Shown here piece by piece: positions 23,488 to 35,076 of a stretch of DNA of 64,000 nucleotides. The stretch is taken from positions 915,661 to 979,660 of the forward strand of contig NW_020170382.1 in assembly GCF_000524195.1 (NCBI RefSeq), in the 5' to 3' direction. The notes under the pieces are model-generated. The model saw only the letters and a program-made list of their open reading frames with translations, did no database searches and was not told where the DNA came from. A program made the translations under genes and the position numbers. Position 1 is the first letter of the stretch, and every line of letters starts with the position of its first letter. Source of the stretch: Echinococcus granulosus. Lineage: Eukaryota; Platyhelminthes; Cestoda; Cyclophyllidea; Taeniidae.

Positions 23488-25633
23488 CTGTACTTTATCC
23501 TTCTTAGATGTCACCAAACTCTTCGTGTTTGTGAACGAAAAGGGGATCTAAGCCTCCAATGAGGATTTTGCCTCTGTAGTTTAGTAATAAAGATATTCTA
23601 AAGGCAAATTATGAATAAGATTCTTCGATAAATCCACACATCAAAGTCGAAATCAAGACTATTTATGTATGTACACTTGGAATCAGATGGTCAAAAAACA
23701 GGCGTTGGATAACAAAGTTCAGAGGTGCCGCTCTGAGGAGACCTTGTGGATCTTATCCAACCCTGTACTACTTTACTGAATGGTCTTTAAGACTCTGCGG
23801 AGCCCTCAAAATTTTATTTTCCGGGTTGTTTTCAATCAAATGAAAATAAATTACAAGCATATGTCAGTTCCGGCTTCCGAACCCCCATTTTAGTGGTCTT
23901 ATACGTGGCACATCAGTTAGCTAATTACAAAAAATTGTGCCATGAATTGGTGGCTCAAGTTCCGTTGGACCCTATATCCACCAAACGTTGTTTATAAAAA
24001 GGACACTCCAAACCCATAGCCTTAGTTGCTAACCGATGGCTAAAGAACTGAGTACGTAGCAGATGTCACCATATTCTGCGTGTTTTATAGACCCGATTAT
24101 AGCCTCCGGTACACGATGGCAAGGTTTTAGTGTGGCTGACAAATCAGTTGGGAATATGTAATTACTTCTGTTCCCTTCCCACAAGGTGACACATCACTTT
24201 GTTCTGCTAAAGAGGTGAGGAAAATAAATGAAGACCATTAATTCCCCATTATTCATAAACTTACTCAGATTCCATCAAGTATGGGACAACTGGAGGTGCT
24301 CCGACTTTCTCTAACCCCTGGTAGTAGCCCTCACGTGGTGGACATTTTCGAACCCTAGCGTTACTCTTCGTATAGGTTCCGTCAGCCGCAGAGGAAAAAA
24401 AATACTCTCTGGGTATTAGTGACAGAGGTTTTCATCAGATATTACGTACATCGACTCCCTAACATTGAAGCCGGGTGTCAAAACCACCAGGTGAGGAAAT
24501 ACATTAATCCCATTGAGTTTCGTAGTAGCCACGGCGATTCTAAAGTGGCATGAATCTTAGGTACCAATGTGTTTGAAACTTGAAAAGAACTTCTTGCCTA
24601 TGCCTGGAGTTTCCCCATTCTGTTAAAAAGAACATCATTACAAACACTGAGATGCTGCAAGAATGATCGCGTTTGTTCAGTGAGCAATTGATGAGATCTT
24701 TCTTCATTCCCGCTGTCAAAAGGTGGAAAATGGAGCCTTTTGTCGAGTTCTGGATTAAGAGGACTTCGCAGGAAAGACTGTTCGTGTTCCAGTGAGATCG
24801 CCCTTCAGAAGGGGGTTTGAATGATCCCTACCCTGCTTGTTAAGACACATGTGGATTGCAATTGGGGCTAAAGAGGGGTTTTATGGAATGTTATTACCCA
24901 AAACTTATACTTCATCTAGGTAAGCATTTCCCTTCTTTTAAAATAGGAAACATTTGCGAATTTCCAAGCCCTAGAGGATGAAGGGGTAAAAAAATTTTGA
25001 TGAAAACGTGCCTTACAATGCTTTACTTCCTTCCCCTTCTGACCCACAGAATGCAATTGCTCATTGAGAACAACCACCCAAGTGAATGAGATCCAGTCTG
25101 TCGCCCGATTTTATGAACTCTCTAATCGTATCCACCACCACTTTAGGCAGTAAATACAACGGCTCTCAGATTGTATTCTTCGAAGCTACTGACAAATTCC
25201 TTGTCATTCAAATTTGAAAGCAGTTTCCGGTCCCTCTTGTGTCAAAGGAGCAAGTATTTCACTGGGTGAAGGTCGTCAAAGATTGGTTTAGAGGGCTTTT
25301 AATAGGTTGTAGGGATGACCTGCTTCGTTCTTTACCTGTGCATTGCAAGAAAGTGAAGTAGTTATTAGCCCTTCTAGTTTGATTTTATTGGCCTAATCTG
25401 CTTGGTTTGTCAAGGCGAGGACTGTCAGCAGGCAATCATTGACATCTGTTATAAAACTTGATGCATAAACTGAGAGAAGGGACCACTGGACAAGCAGGTG
25501 TGGTCCTTTTGGTAATCGCGTGAAGCGAGTGAATGAGCCTGACAGTGTTCATATCAGATGGTCAAATAAGATTATGAAATTTCTGATGGAGTTTGCTGCA
25601 ATGATCTCATGTTAACTTGTAAACACTCATAAA
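23488..25633. other. Gene-free stretch, probably old repeat remnants
   Basis: No open frame above 60 codons and no exon with paired splice signals were found. The sequence resembles decayed interspersed repeats in texture, but I cannot name a family. Confidence 0.35.
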
Positions 25634-25669
25634 ATGCATGCGACAGCTCCTGAACACCATACAATGCAG
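25634..25669 (+). CDS. Candidate first coding exon (12 codons)
   Basis: ATG 25634 opens MHATAPEHHTMQ and meets a strong donor, CAG followed by GTGAGT, in phase 0. It could be an alternative start exon of the plus-strand gene whose other pieces lie at 27941 and 34652, although those joins are phase 1 and cannot follow directly. Short length makes chance quite possible. Confidence 0.2.
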
Positions 25670-26908
25670 GTGAGTCTTAGTGCCTCCTTACCCTTTATCG
25701 TGCCCTCTTTTATTCCACTAGATATTCATTATTTTGAGCCATTATCAAGGTGTTAGCTAAATCTGATGCATGTGGATCTAGCTTGTCCGACCTACAAATT
25801 GCCACTCACTTGGTAGAAGTAGGACCTACTTTTCTCCTTTTGTGTATAGTATTTGGGGAAGTTGTGTTATTTTGTATCCTGTATCCTGTACGTATGAATT
25901 ATGGTGATGTGATGACCCACTCGAAATTCTGGTAGATCTCCTCACCCACAAATGACCTATTCACACACCACCAGTGTCAATAAATGCAAGATTAACGTCA
26001 CAATAACAATTTCAGCAGAGTTTAGCATTAAACATCAGTGATGGAACACCCCGGTTACACTCACATCAACTAAAGAACTGTCGTGGTAAGGGCTTAACAA
26101 ATGGTTGCCACACGCAGTAGCAGGTGAGGGATAGTAAGTTTCAAAGACTATCATCCTACTCTTATTCATCTCTTCCCATATATCAAGGGGGAAATGGTCT
26201 TGTACTACAACGTTCTTGAAGCCAGCGAACATACCATCAGTTATATCCTAACAATTCACTCACTACCACTTGCGATCCCAACCCACATTCTTTGAAACCC
26301 ACACCGCATCTTCCGCACCAGACGATGTGGGGTTTGTGTGTGGGTGGAGTGAGACAACAAATTTTACCAAAATTCTTCTCGTTCTGAAGCTCATCCATAA
26401 GAAGACCACATTACCGCATTGTACGATGAGGAAGGGAGGGGGAAAACACTACATCCTCATCCTTTGTCTTAGTATTCTTTCACTAGTACTTCTACAAGCA
26501 ATGAGTATCACTTTCTCCTGGCATCACACAGCCATATGCCAAAGAGGCAGTATGCGAATAAATTCGAGGTGGAAACTGTATTGGCTAAGAATGGGTCGCC
26601 AAATCCGAAGAATAAAAGAAAGTGGAACTCGTACCTAGCTTTTTCCCATTTGGAAAGGATAATAGACCGTCATGATGATCACTTCAGTGAATCAAATATT
26701 TTAAGAAGTTTTGGTGCTACTTATAAAACCTGCACAAACTTATTTGTTTATACAAATCAAGGATATGCATTTTAAATTATCTAACATTCTGAAGTTACTT
26801 AGCAGGTCCAAATCTAAGAAAGGACCTAGTTGTCTTGATCTACATCCATCGGTCTTCGGGAGGGTTTTCAACCATCACGTTCAAAGTACCATGAAAATTT
26901 GTTGCACT
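25670..26908. other. Non-coding stretch with one basic 79-codon ORF
   Basis: The frame at 26536-26775 starts with ATG and is lysine- and asparagine-rich (MPKRQYANKFEVETVLAK...). It has no recognised domain. The overlapping 122-codon frame at 26270-26638 has a hydrophobic middle but no support. Neither is called as a gene. Confidence 0.3.
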
Positions 26909-27917
26909 CAGCGTCTTTCCTGAAGATGTAATAGGACAATGCTAGGACAGAATATGTATTGTCGACCTACAAGGAGGTTGGGGGCCACTGACATGGCCTA
27001 AAGGCCATGCCGCCTCTTGCAAGTATAATTAAGGGGCCTCACGCGCCCGTGATAACAAAATGAGGACTCAACCAAGTAATTAATGCATTACAGAGCTTCT
27101 CTCTCCTTTTGAGAGTCGTCAACCTCCCGCAACATTACCAGTGATTCGGAGGTAAAAACGCCCCCAAACCTGCCGCACTAGCCATCGAATTCAGCTGCAT
27201 CTAGGAAGATATGTGACCCCACGAAAGTTCCATGGAATTTCGAGTTTCATCCTTTTTGAGAAACGTATTAAGGTAAGGGGAAATTGCGCTGGCCATCCCG
27301 TATGACTATCGCTAGTTGTAAGAACCCTGGCCTTCAATAAGTCATTCAGTTAAGGACGGGACTTAACATACTTTCGCGGGGACAGGGCTTGGCAGCTGTT
27401 CCTCCTTGCCACGTTGTTCTAATTCCAGAACTGCCCATTCATATCTATCTGGGTTCTACACAGGTAGTAGAAAGGTGGAGGAGGTATCGGTTGTTCACTT
27501 CATGCTTGGACTGTGGACAGCTTCGTAACAAACACTTTCAGATGGTTCACGGCCACGGCCAGTGTCGCTTCTGCTGTTGTCGAAGGTAGATCCCACTTTC
27601 AGCCCTTCCGTTACCAGTCGCCAAAACTTTCCCCGTCCGCAGCGTATGCCCTTCTTCCGTCACTTTGAGGCCTAGCAATCAGGCATGGAAATCAGAGGTG
27701 TCCTTTAGGATCACATTTGCTTCCCATGTCACCAATATAACGCCCAGAGGCTTTTCTGAAGGCAAAAGGAGGTGGAACACTATGGCAAAATATTTATTGC
27801 CGACGCAAAGGGGGACCTAGGAATAGCCGGCGTGGCCCGGAGGCCAGATCGTCCGATGGAGACAAAGTCACGGAGCCCAAAAAAACCGAGAGTTAAACAA
27901 ACAATTAAAGTGTCACG
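26909..27917 (+). mobile_element. TRIM-like element with direct terminal repeats, copy 2
   Basis: Direct repeats at 26909-27093 and 27741-27917 flank about 650 bp of non-coding interior. The left one carries GAATATGTATTGTCGACCTA and GACATGGCCTAAAGGCCATG; the right one carries AATATTTATTGCCGACGCAA, GGCGTGGCCCGGAGGCCAG and CCGAGAGTTAAACAAACAAT. The interior follows the same order of conserved blocks as the element at 18794-19848, so both come from one ancestral two-repeat unit, not from chance pairing of single copies. No coding frame is present. The right end lies only 23 bases before the candidate start codon at 27941. Confidence 0.55.
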
Positions 27918-27940
27918 AGAAGTTATAAATTATTGCAACT

Positions 27941-28064
27941 ATGCATGAAGTCCACCTGAAGAGACAACGAGGTTGTCGTATGCCACGTTGCGTCGAGGTG
28001 GTCATCGAGGTCGATGGTATCGAGCCACACGCATACGAAAACGCACACGTCAAATCCTCAAACG
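27941..28064 (+). CDS. Candidate start exon of an unknown plus-strand gene
   Basis: ATG 27941 opens 41 codons (MHEVHLKRQRGCRMPRC, then VEVVIEVDGIEPHAYENAHV) and ends in phase 1 before GTAATA. An in-frame TAA lies six codons upstream with no AG between, so the ATG is a true start if this is an exon. The phase matches the terminal exon at 34652-34797, allowing a direct join across about 6.6 kb or through further symmetric exons. Composition is coding-like with many GTC, GAG and CGA codons, unlike the flanks. The product is basic at first, then acidic; no domain is recognised. Confidence 0.4.
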
Positions 28065-31000
28065 GTAATACATTTCTTAAAAAATAGCCAATTTTACGTG
28101 AGTAGAAGTTTTGCTTTCAAACCTCTGAGAATTAATGATCGTGTTATGCTTATGCTTGATGGCTTAGCTCGCCCAACTTGAAATCCTTGCACACTCCCAT
28201 TCACTTGTTACATTTGCTTTTAATAAAGCCCACCTAAGGCAGAAACCACATGATTTTTCATTTTAAAAGATTTATTGGGACAGGAATATACTCCGATAAC
28301 CGTTTTATTGAATGACCCTTGCCCTTTGATCACACTCGAATCCTTTGGCACACACTTCCTTTGGTAGTTATTTTTAGTCCTGTGCGAGTGGAATGCCAAC
28401 TTTTAAATAACTGACGCCTTGCAAAAGTCATTAAATGCCCAACTCAGACAGCTTAGGTATCCTAAGATTAATTTCCAAATTAAAACTCCCCACCCTCCCC
28501 CACCCCCAGTAACCCAGCATTAAGCGATTCCCAGCTCCTACAAGCGCACTCGCATCTCCTCAAAACGCCTCAAATCCTCACCTCGGCTATGTGCTGATTC
28601 ACGTGTGTATGTGTGAGTGTGTCAGCGGCCCCAGAGGCAGTGCCTGTGTCCACTGTAATACCGAGCAATGTGTGAGTCTCTCTGTGTGAGCCCCATGTAT
28701 GTACCTAGAAAGATAACAATAACAATCTCTGCCTGTACATTTTTGCGGGTGCGAGTAAAAGCCTCTCGTCTCACAAAGGTGGCAGAACTCAATTCCACGC
28801 AAATGAGGAAAGGAAAATCTTTGTTTTTCCACCGCCATCATTGCTACTAGCTGCGTTGTGGAGAAAGAGGCTCCATGTCTTTACATCTGTGGCACGGATG
28901 CCGTAGAAGTAGGTCGCAATTCACTTACTTATCAATATATTTTTCTCCCGTTTGATTAGACAGAACAAAGCCCCGTCAACATAGTCGCCTGACCCGTTGT
29001 GACGTCTGGCTGTTAGATCCGCTATCCCGATTTGTGTAAATGACCTTCCACTTACTGAAGACTTATCCAATTTGTCTTTATGGGGCATTGAATCGTTGAT
29101 AATACCACTGTTCACTACACTTGACAGTGATGAGCATCTCTGACTGAGACATGGAAGAAAATTAAAATAATCAATCATCAGACAGAATGGGACGGAGAAT
29201 AAGTAATTATCGCAATCTTAGTTGTTATCAACCTACTTAACCATGCACAAACGTCAGAAGACCGATTTCTAGTGAACCGCCAACCAACCAAACGCTTAAT
29301 TCCCATTCCTCTGAAAATCAACCAACTCCTTTGATAAAAGTGATGCAAGTCGGCCACGTTTAGTAGGAATGCCGCAGGGTGGGCTCTCTCTGCACTAACT
29401 TCCATAACATACGTCTTTTTCTTCCATCTTAATGCGCTTAGAGGCAAGCTGTCAATCATGACAGGCTGTCTGCCATCATGATTTTCTAATACAACAGTCG
29501 ACTGACAGACAGCATTTGCAGCATTAGCATCAGAATCACCATCTCATACGCAACACAGCAGCAGCATAGTCACGTCCCTCGCCCCTCCCTCCTCACTCTC
29601 CAGTTTGTCTTTCCACTGAGCTAATGAAGTGGGATGAAGACCAAACACCCTGGGGAGTGGCGAGGTAGGCCCCATTATTACCCCCTGTGATGGCAGCAGC
29701 AACCAAGCCAGCCAGCCAGCCCTCCCACAAATAGCGTTAATTGATGAGGCAGTGTCAGATCGACAACCTACGTCGAGATTAATCGGGACTAGGCTTCTTC
29801 TCTTCCTTTCTCCCCATTAAAAGGCCACCACCTCCCTACCCTCCTTCTTTTCTTCCTCCTTATTCATCACCAATTGCCATCAATGCCTCTTGTTATTTAG
29901 GCCACCCTATCTGTGAGGTATCGCTAGTCAGAGGGCAGTAAAGCAATATTAGATGATGCAGTGCTACGCAAATTCCGTTTGTTTGTGTATTTGGCAAATG
30001 AATATTTGGTCATTTGAGGTGCACTACTTTACCTCTGTCCTGAGGAGGCACAAAAAGGAAGCACGGTAACTTCATTCGTCAACCGAGGTAATCAGTACCT
30101 TCTCTCACGAGTTGGATGAGTTGAATGAACATGACCACTGTCTGGTATTCAGCTGAAAAAGAGGCACCAGTCGAATAGGGATGCGAATGTGATCTCTATC
30201 CGTCGATTTTCGGGACAGACTGTAAATAAAACACACATATTTATCAATGTTTATAGATAAATAAACGAAAACTTTTCTGAACACCATCATTAATTAGCGC
30301 TTCCTTAATAAAGGTGTGTATTTTTTCAACCATTTTGAAATGACAAATCAGGATTGCGCTTCCTCTTCAATGATTTTTAAAACATGGTCAAAGTTTATCA
30401 TCACCTGAAAGCTACAACTAAAGGAGACGTACTTGTAGTAAACTGTAAAATAGTTATTTCTCCACAGGTGGAGAGCTTAGAGTCGTATACAGTAGAAACT
30501 GGTCTCAAATTATTCCCTAAGTTGCACACTACACATTAGCCTTTATCCATTTCATCCCTCCATTGACTGCCATTTCCCTCTTAGACGTTGTTGACGCTTG
30601 ATAGCAGAGTCTCAGTGGTCTCAGCTCCTTGTCGATTTGACTGAAGTATAGTTTCCATTAGGCAACGAAGTAGAGGAGCCGGCTTGTTGATAGATGGCAA
30701 AATGAGCGGAAGGGGAAGGATGTGTGCAGTCTCGCACATCCAAAGCGCGCCTAGGCCAGTGTCTGATTCGGACGCAACACTCAACCACCCTAAACGCGAA
30801 ACGACAATGGACTGTTCGGTTATCATCCTTGTTAACAATTATAATGCAAATGCGATATTTAGCCATTTGATTTACCATATGTACATCGAGAAGGGGAAAC
30901 GGGGGGTGTCAGTACCTTTATCTGTGAATGGAATGCCCCGTTTAATCAAAGTTGCGTGTCTTCCTCTTCCAAGTGTTGTTTAGGATGATGGATATTAAAT

Positions 31001-31797
31001 GAGGTATTTGGGCACTTAAATGCTTGTAAGAGGATGCATTATTATCCTCCTAAAGAAACTTTTCGGTTTTATTTTGGCCTTGAGCTTGCATAAATCCAGT
31101 GGAATTTGTCACTGGGACTGCTAGCAAACGCGGACGATAGCTTGAAGTTCCGCATTCAGTGTGCCAACAAATTTTCGTTCTAATCATGGAGAGAGACATG
31201 CTAATCTTTCTATTTGAGCTAGTAGATGAGTTGAATTTCTCTTCGACAGAAGAAACATGGTGAAAGGTGGCAAGGTTAAAAAATATCTTTCGAGAGTTTA
31301 CGGTAAAAAAAGATAAGGAAGTGTCAGTTTATGGATATAAAGGAAAAGGAAAATGTACGTTTTAGGTTTTTAGTAAACTCCCGGTAGCATGTAACGAAAA
31401 TAAAGGCATCACGCGATTCGTGTTTCCCTTTAGGCAGACTGTCTCTGCGAGAATGTTGCTTTTCCCTATTTCCCGAATCCGACTTCCCAATCACCCGTCA
31501 ATCCGACTGAAACATATTCAGTGTTGAGGAACAAAGGCAAAAAGAAAGGAAGAAGGCAGTTTAGTTGTTATGGAAATGTACACAGCCACACACAACACTT
31601 GTAGGCTTTGTGATAGTGTCCAATTTACTCTGGCGTAATTACTCCTATTCGGACGTAGGACGTATTCCCTCCATCTTTTCCTTTCGGTTTTCTACCTATT
31701 CTTCTTAGAGAAATGCAATTTCTTTCTTCCATAGGAAGGCAAGAACAATGCATCGTACTTCCTTAAATGTCAAAACGGTCGGCTTGTGTTTTTGTGC
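28065..31797. other. Presumed intron or gene-free region
   Basis: Contains CCCACCCTCCCCC-type tracts at about 28489-28507, an (AGCC)n run near 29699-29720, T/C-rich segments at 29800-29870 and several A+T-rich islands. Minus-strand frames at 28921-29178 and 29178-29459 touch through an ATGA overlap but lack any eukaryotic gene structure. Confidence 0.35.
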
Positions 31798-31852
31798 TAA
31801 TACTGGAGGCCCACCACTGGAACCTCGTGTCTAGAGGTTCGCTCCAGTATTA
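31798..31852. repeat. Nested inverted repeat (two-stem hairpin)
   Basis: Outer arms TAATACTGGAG (31798-31808) and CTCCAGTATTA (31842-31852) are perfect 11-bp complements. Inside them AACCTC (31821-31826) and GAGGTT (31834-31839) form a second 6-bp stem with a 7-nt loop. It could fold as RNA or cruciform DNA. In 64 kb an 11-bp pair at this distance is expected about once, so significance is limited. Confidence 0.6.
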
Positions 31853-33731
31853 CGGAACGTTTCTGGACAGACTCAATTCTAGTGTCTCAGCACAGTGGCT
31901 TCCTCCTATTTGCGTTTTCAGTGAAGAGACGTCCCGAACACAAGAACACTGGAGAAATTTTATTCACAATTGTTATTGAAATCTACACATTGTATCAGCA
32001 CTGGGTTCTTAAAAGTGGTTTTAACACTTTATGGGAATATTGGATGACTAATTTGCAAGTAATTTAAAATATAACTTGATCACCTTAAGTATCGCAATTA
32101 TTAACCTTAAAAATATACCTTCATGAATATTTCGATGGGTTAGATCAGAACAAGGAGACACATTAGCTTGGGAAGAGTTGGGCCAACTTCCTTCTTCCGC
32201 GTGACAGATTAGAGGAAATACCTTTCACCTATGGAAACATCACAATGCCACAATGCCATACCATAGATCTCGAATGGTAGAGGCGACACCTCGTCAATCG
32301 CGCATTGCTTATTTGACTCGACATTCTCAGATGTGTTTTAAATCTCACAGATTTGTCCGAAATTCGCGCACTATAAGAGAAGTAAAAAGGCGTTTTAGTA
32401 ATAAATGGTAAAAGGAATAATGCAGTTTTATTGCTGCAAAACTGGATAACCACATGTAACAGAACGGGCTTTGAAGTGGCAGCAAACAACAACAAAGATA
32501 TTGAGGCAGTGATTGACTTTGAAAGGCGTATTTGCATGAGGTATTATCCTCAAATTTTGGAACCATCTGAGGCATAGTTAGCCATCTATACTTTAAGAAG
32601 CCATGACAACGCTTCATTATCAATCTCTTTGTAGCTGAGACACTCCACCGAAGTGCGGTGCCCTGCAATCTTCTCTCAAGTCTCAGATGAGATGGACAGT
32701 AGTAAACTATCAATCGAATTGATTAAGTAACTAGTTGCAGTAATGCGTGTGAAAAAGAATGCCTTCATTATGCCTAAACACACATTTTCTTTAACTCATC
32801 CTAATGGATATAAATCTTTAACTGTTGATTTTGTATTTGTTCATTAAAATGATGGAATGTCAGTACAAACCGTAAATAAATTATGCAAACTTATTTGAGT
32901 TAATTTTCATGCACAAATCAAATGAGCTTTAGCCATCGTAAATAGCGGGAAGTTTGCGAGAACTCCGAGTGTTTCGATGAGGCAGATCCAAGTGATGTAG
33001 AGTCACTAGGAGTTAGTTTATTCAAACCTGGTCGGGTAAAACCGCTGATGCAGGCAACATAAAGGCTACACACAATTCCGCTGTTGCACAGAAACATTTT
33101 TCACTTAGAGGTAAAATATCCCTTGACCTAAGAGGTTCTTTCCAGAAATCTTTCATCTCTGGATTACCACCCACTTGGAAAGTTTTGTCCTTGTGTTTAC
33201 TTCGAGTCTACACTTTTTAGAACTATCGTCATTTTATTTAAAGTGTATTCATTAGGAGGGAATAATGGAGAGTATATCATTTACTGATGAGGAGTGAAAG
33301 GAAAAGTGTTACTTTATTGCTTTGGGAAAATACATGATTATATATATGCGATTGCATAAGTATTTCTTTTCATACGTGGAACTTACTCACCATACTTGTC
33401 TCTTTCTAATTACGACCCCTTCAGTGAAGGCTGTGCTGATGCGTTCTTCGGGCCTCTTCTAATGTATCAAACTTTAAGTGGCCATTGTGCCATTTACTGG
33501 ATAGGTGTAGTGCGTAGAACCATCCTGTACTTTGGCCGATGTTTATTCCTGTAAATTCGTTTCTGGCATGGATATAAATTGTGTACTGGCTGCTCACTTT
33601 TCTTCTATTGAAAATCTACTCTTGGTAGCTCGTTTGCTAGTGTAAAATATAGGACTGGAATCCATTTGCCACGATGATGGGCAATTTGAGGGTGACTAGT
33701 GTCGTATATCGCGCGAATTGACTAACAATGA
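31853..33731. other. Gene-free A+T-rich stretch
   Basis: Overlapping minus-strand frames at 32229-32713 (102 and 122 codons, Leu/Phe/Ser-rich) have no splice context and look like composition effects. Nothing else was seen. Confidence 0.35.
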
Positions 33732-34241
33732 CTGGAAAGCAAATCAAGTAGCTTGACTTTTACGGAAAAGGAAAGAATTCCTGGATATTTTGAAGCGATG
33801 ACTCCAAATGGGCAGTCACTGTTGATTGAATTATTCCTACATGATTTTGTTATAGTTAATACTACCAATTTGTGGGAGAAACTGCCTTTTACTGATTACC
33901 AATGGGAGGAGAATTGTGATTTTGATGTTGAAAACAAAAGACAGTTGCCTGATAGAGGCTGTCTTGAGACCAGACTTCTTGTAGTGGAGGCCCCGGTCGC
34001 CCTTTCACCACGGCTTGCACATTTCTTCTTTGAGTCTAAACTCCCATTTTTCTGTGATTCAGTCAAAAAATATTTAGTTGTAGATAATAGATTAGAAAAT
34101 GCTTTTGAATCAAAGGTAGTAAAGCAAGAATGCACCTCCATTAACACAGAAAACTCCAAGATTTTGTGTAATAATAGGGGATTTTCAAATTGTGTTCCCT
34201 TTAAGTTCGTGAAACTCGTTCTACTAATCCATACCACCTGA
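33732..34241 (+). CDS. Unassigned open reading frame, about 169 codons
   Basis: The frame is open from just after a TGA at 33729 to a TGA at 34239-34241; the first ATG is 33798, giving 147 codons. The translation has balanced composition and alternating acidic and hydrophobic stretches (LPFTDYQWEENCDFDVENK, LETRLLVVEAPVALSPRLAH), more protein-like than most chance frames here. No family, signal peptide or membrane segment is recognised. It lies about 410 bp upstream of the terminal exon at 34652 and could be an exon of that gene, though its own stop argues for a separate short gene or a decayed mobile-element frame. Confidence 0.3.
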   Translation: MESKSSSLTFTEKERIPGYFEAMTPNGQSLLIELFLHDFVIVNTTNLWEKLPFTDYQWEENCDFDVENKRQLPDRGCLETRLLVVEAPVALSPRLAHFFFESKLPFFCDSVKKYLVVDNRLENAFESKVVKQECTSINTENSKILCNNRGFSNCVPFKFVKLVLLIHTT

Positions 34242-34651
34242 AACACTATCCACTGTCCATTTCTGTGCTACTTTTTGTGCTTAATTTAATACTGTTCTCC
34301 AGTCTAGCCTAAGTTTGTCAATATACTGGAAAGTGCTTGAAATTCAAACAACTTCTAGAAAATCACCTTGCCCATTTCATGAATGGTAGAAGCTAATTAC
34401 TGAAATCTAGTGCTTGGATTCTCGCTTCCCACAAAGAACTATTTCCTACAGCATAACTAACCACACATGTAACATTATGTGAATTCCGTGCATTGTTATG
34501 ACCAAAACCCACTAAAGGCAGGTATTACCCTGACATATTAAGTAGTATAATGCATAATGGCATAGCCATAGCATTTAGACAGCTCAGCTAGTGAGCAGGA
34601 GACACAAGTAGTGAAGTGGGCCGCGGTTTACCCTTTGTTTCTCTTATACAG

Positions 34652-34797
34652 GTACGGAGAGTCCCAAAAGTCGTAGCGATCTAATCGCGGGTGAAAATTT
34701 GTTGGGTGCCTCTCACTCCGCATTTACCCACCCTGGTCCGTCGCCGGTGTCACCATCATCGTCGCCACACCAGTACACCACCTCTGAGTCACAGTAG
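34652..34797 (+). CDS. Ser/Pro-rich C-terminal exon of an unknown gene
   Basis: After a good acceptor (TTTCTCTTATACAG) the exon reads, in phase 1, TESPKSRSDLIAGENLLGAS, then HSAFTHPGPSPVSPSSSPHQ and YTTSESQ before TAG at 34795-34797. The Ser/Pro/His-rich tail is typical of the disordered C-terminus of transcription factors and other regulators. Third-position G+C is higher than in the flanks. AATAAA occurs 149 bases downstream. The phase fits the start exon at 27941-28064. The protein family is unknown. Confidence 0.55.
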
Positions 34798-34946
34798 AGT
34801 CTGTTTTCACAAGAAAAATTGTGTCGATTCAATGCATTGCCCTCCACAATTGTGTTGAGTCAACCGGTCATTTGGCTGACGGCCTCTTATCAGAGGACGT
34901 GATCTGGCTAGTCCAAGCTGTGTCCGATTGCGTCTCAATGCGATGA

Positions 34947-34952
34947 AATAAA
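34947..34952 (+). terminator. Poly(A) signal AATAAA
   Basis: Canonical hexamer 149 bases after the TAG of the Ser/Pro-rich terminal exon, giving a short 3' untranslated region. Confidence 0.4.
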
Positions 34953-34988
34953 ATGAAGCAGAATCGAGCATGGACACGTAAGTGAGCC

Positions 34989-35076
34989 CTTAATTAATTA
35001 AACAAGTGCGATTTGTGGTAATTAAAAGGAGGAGTAAACAACCCGAAAAATGTCAGCGAGAGGAGCCTAATTAATC
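34989..35076. promoter_or_regulatory. Cluster of TAATTA homeodomain-like core sites
   Basis: TTAATTAATTAA, GGTAATTAAAAG and CTAATTAATCTG occur within 90 bp in otherwise mixed sequence. Such clusters bind homeodomain proteins in animal enhancers. No conservation data are available, and A+T richness makes this weak. Confidence 0.25.

Noticed and set aside
28921..29459. Two adjacent minus-strand frames with an ATGA overlap, like a bacterial operon
   Set aside because: The surroundings are clearly eukaryotic; neither frame has a known domain, and the overlap is a coincidence.
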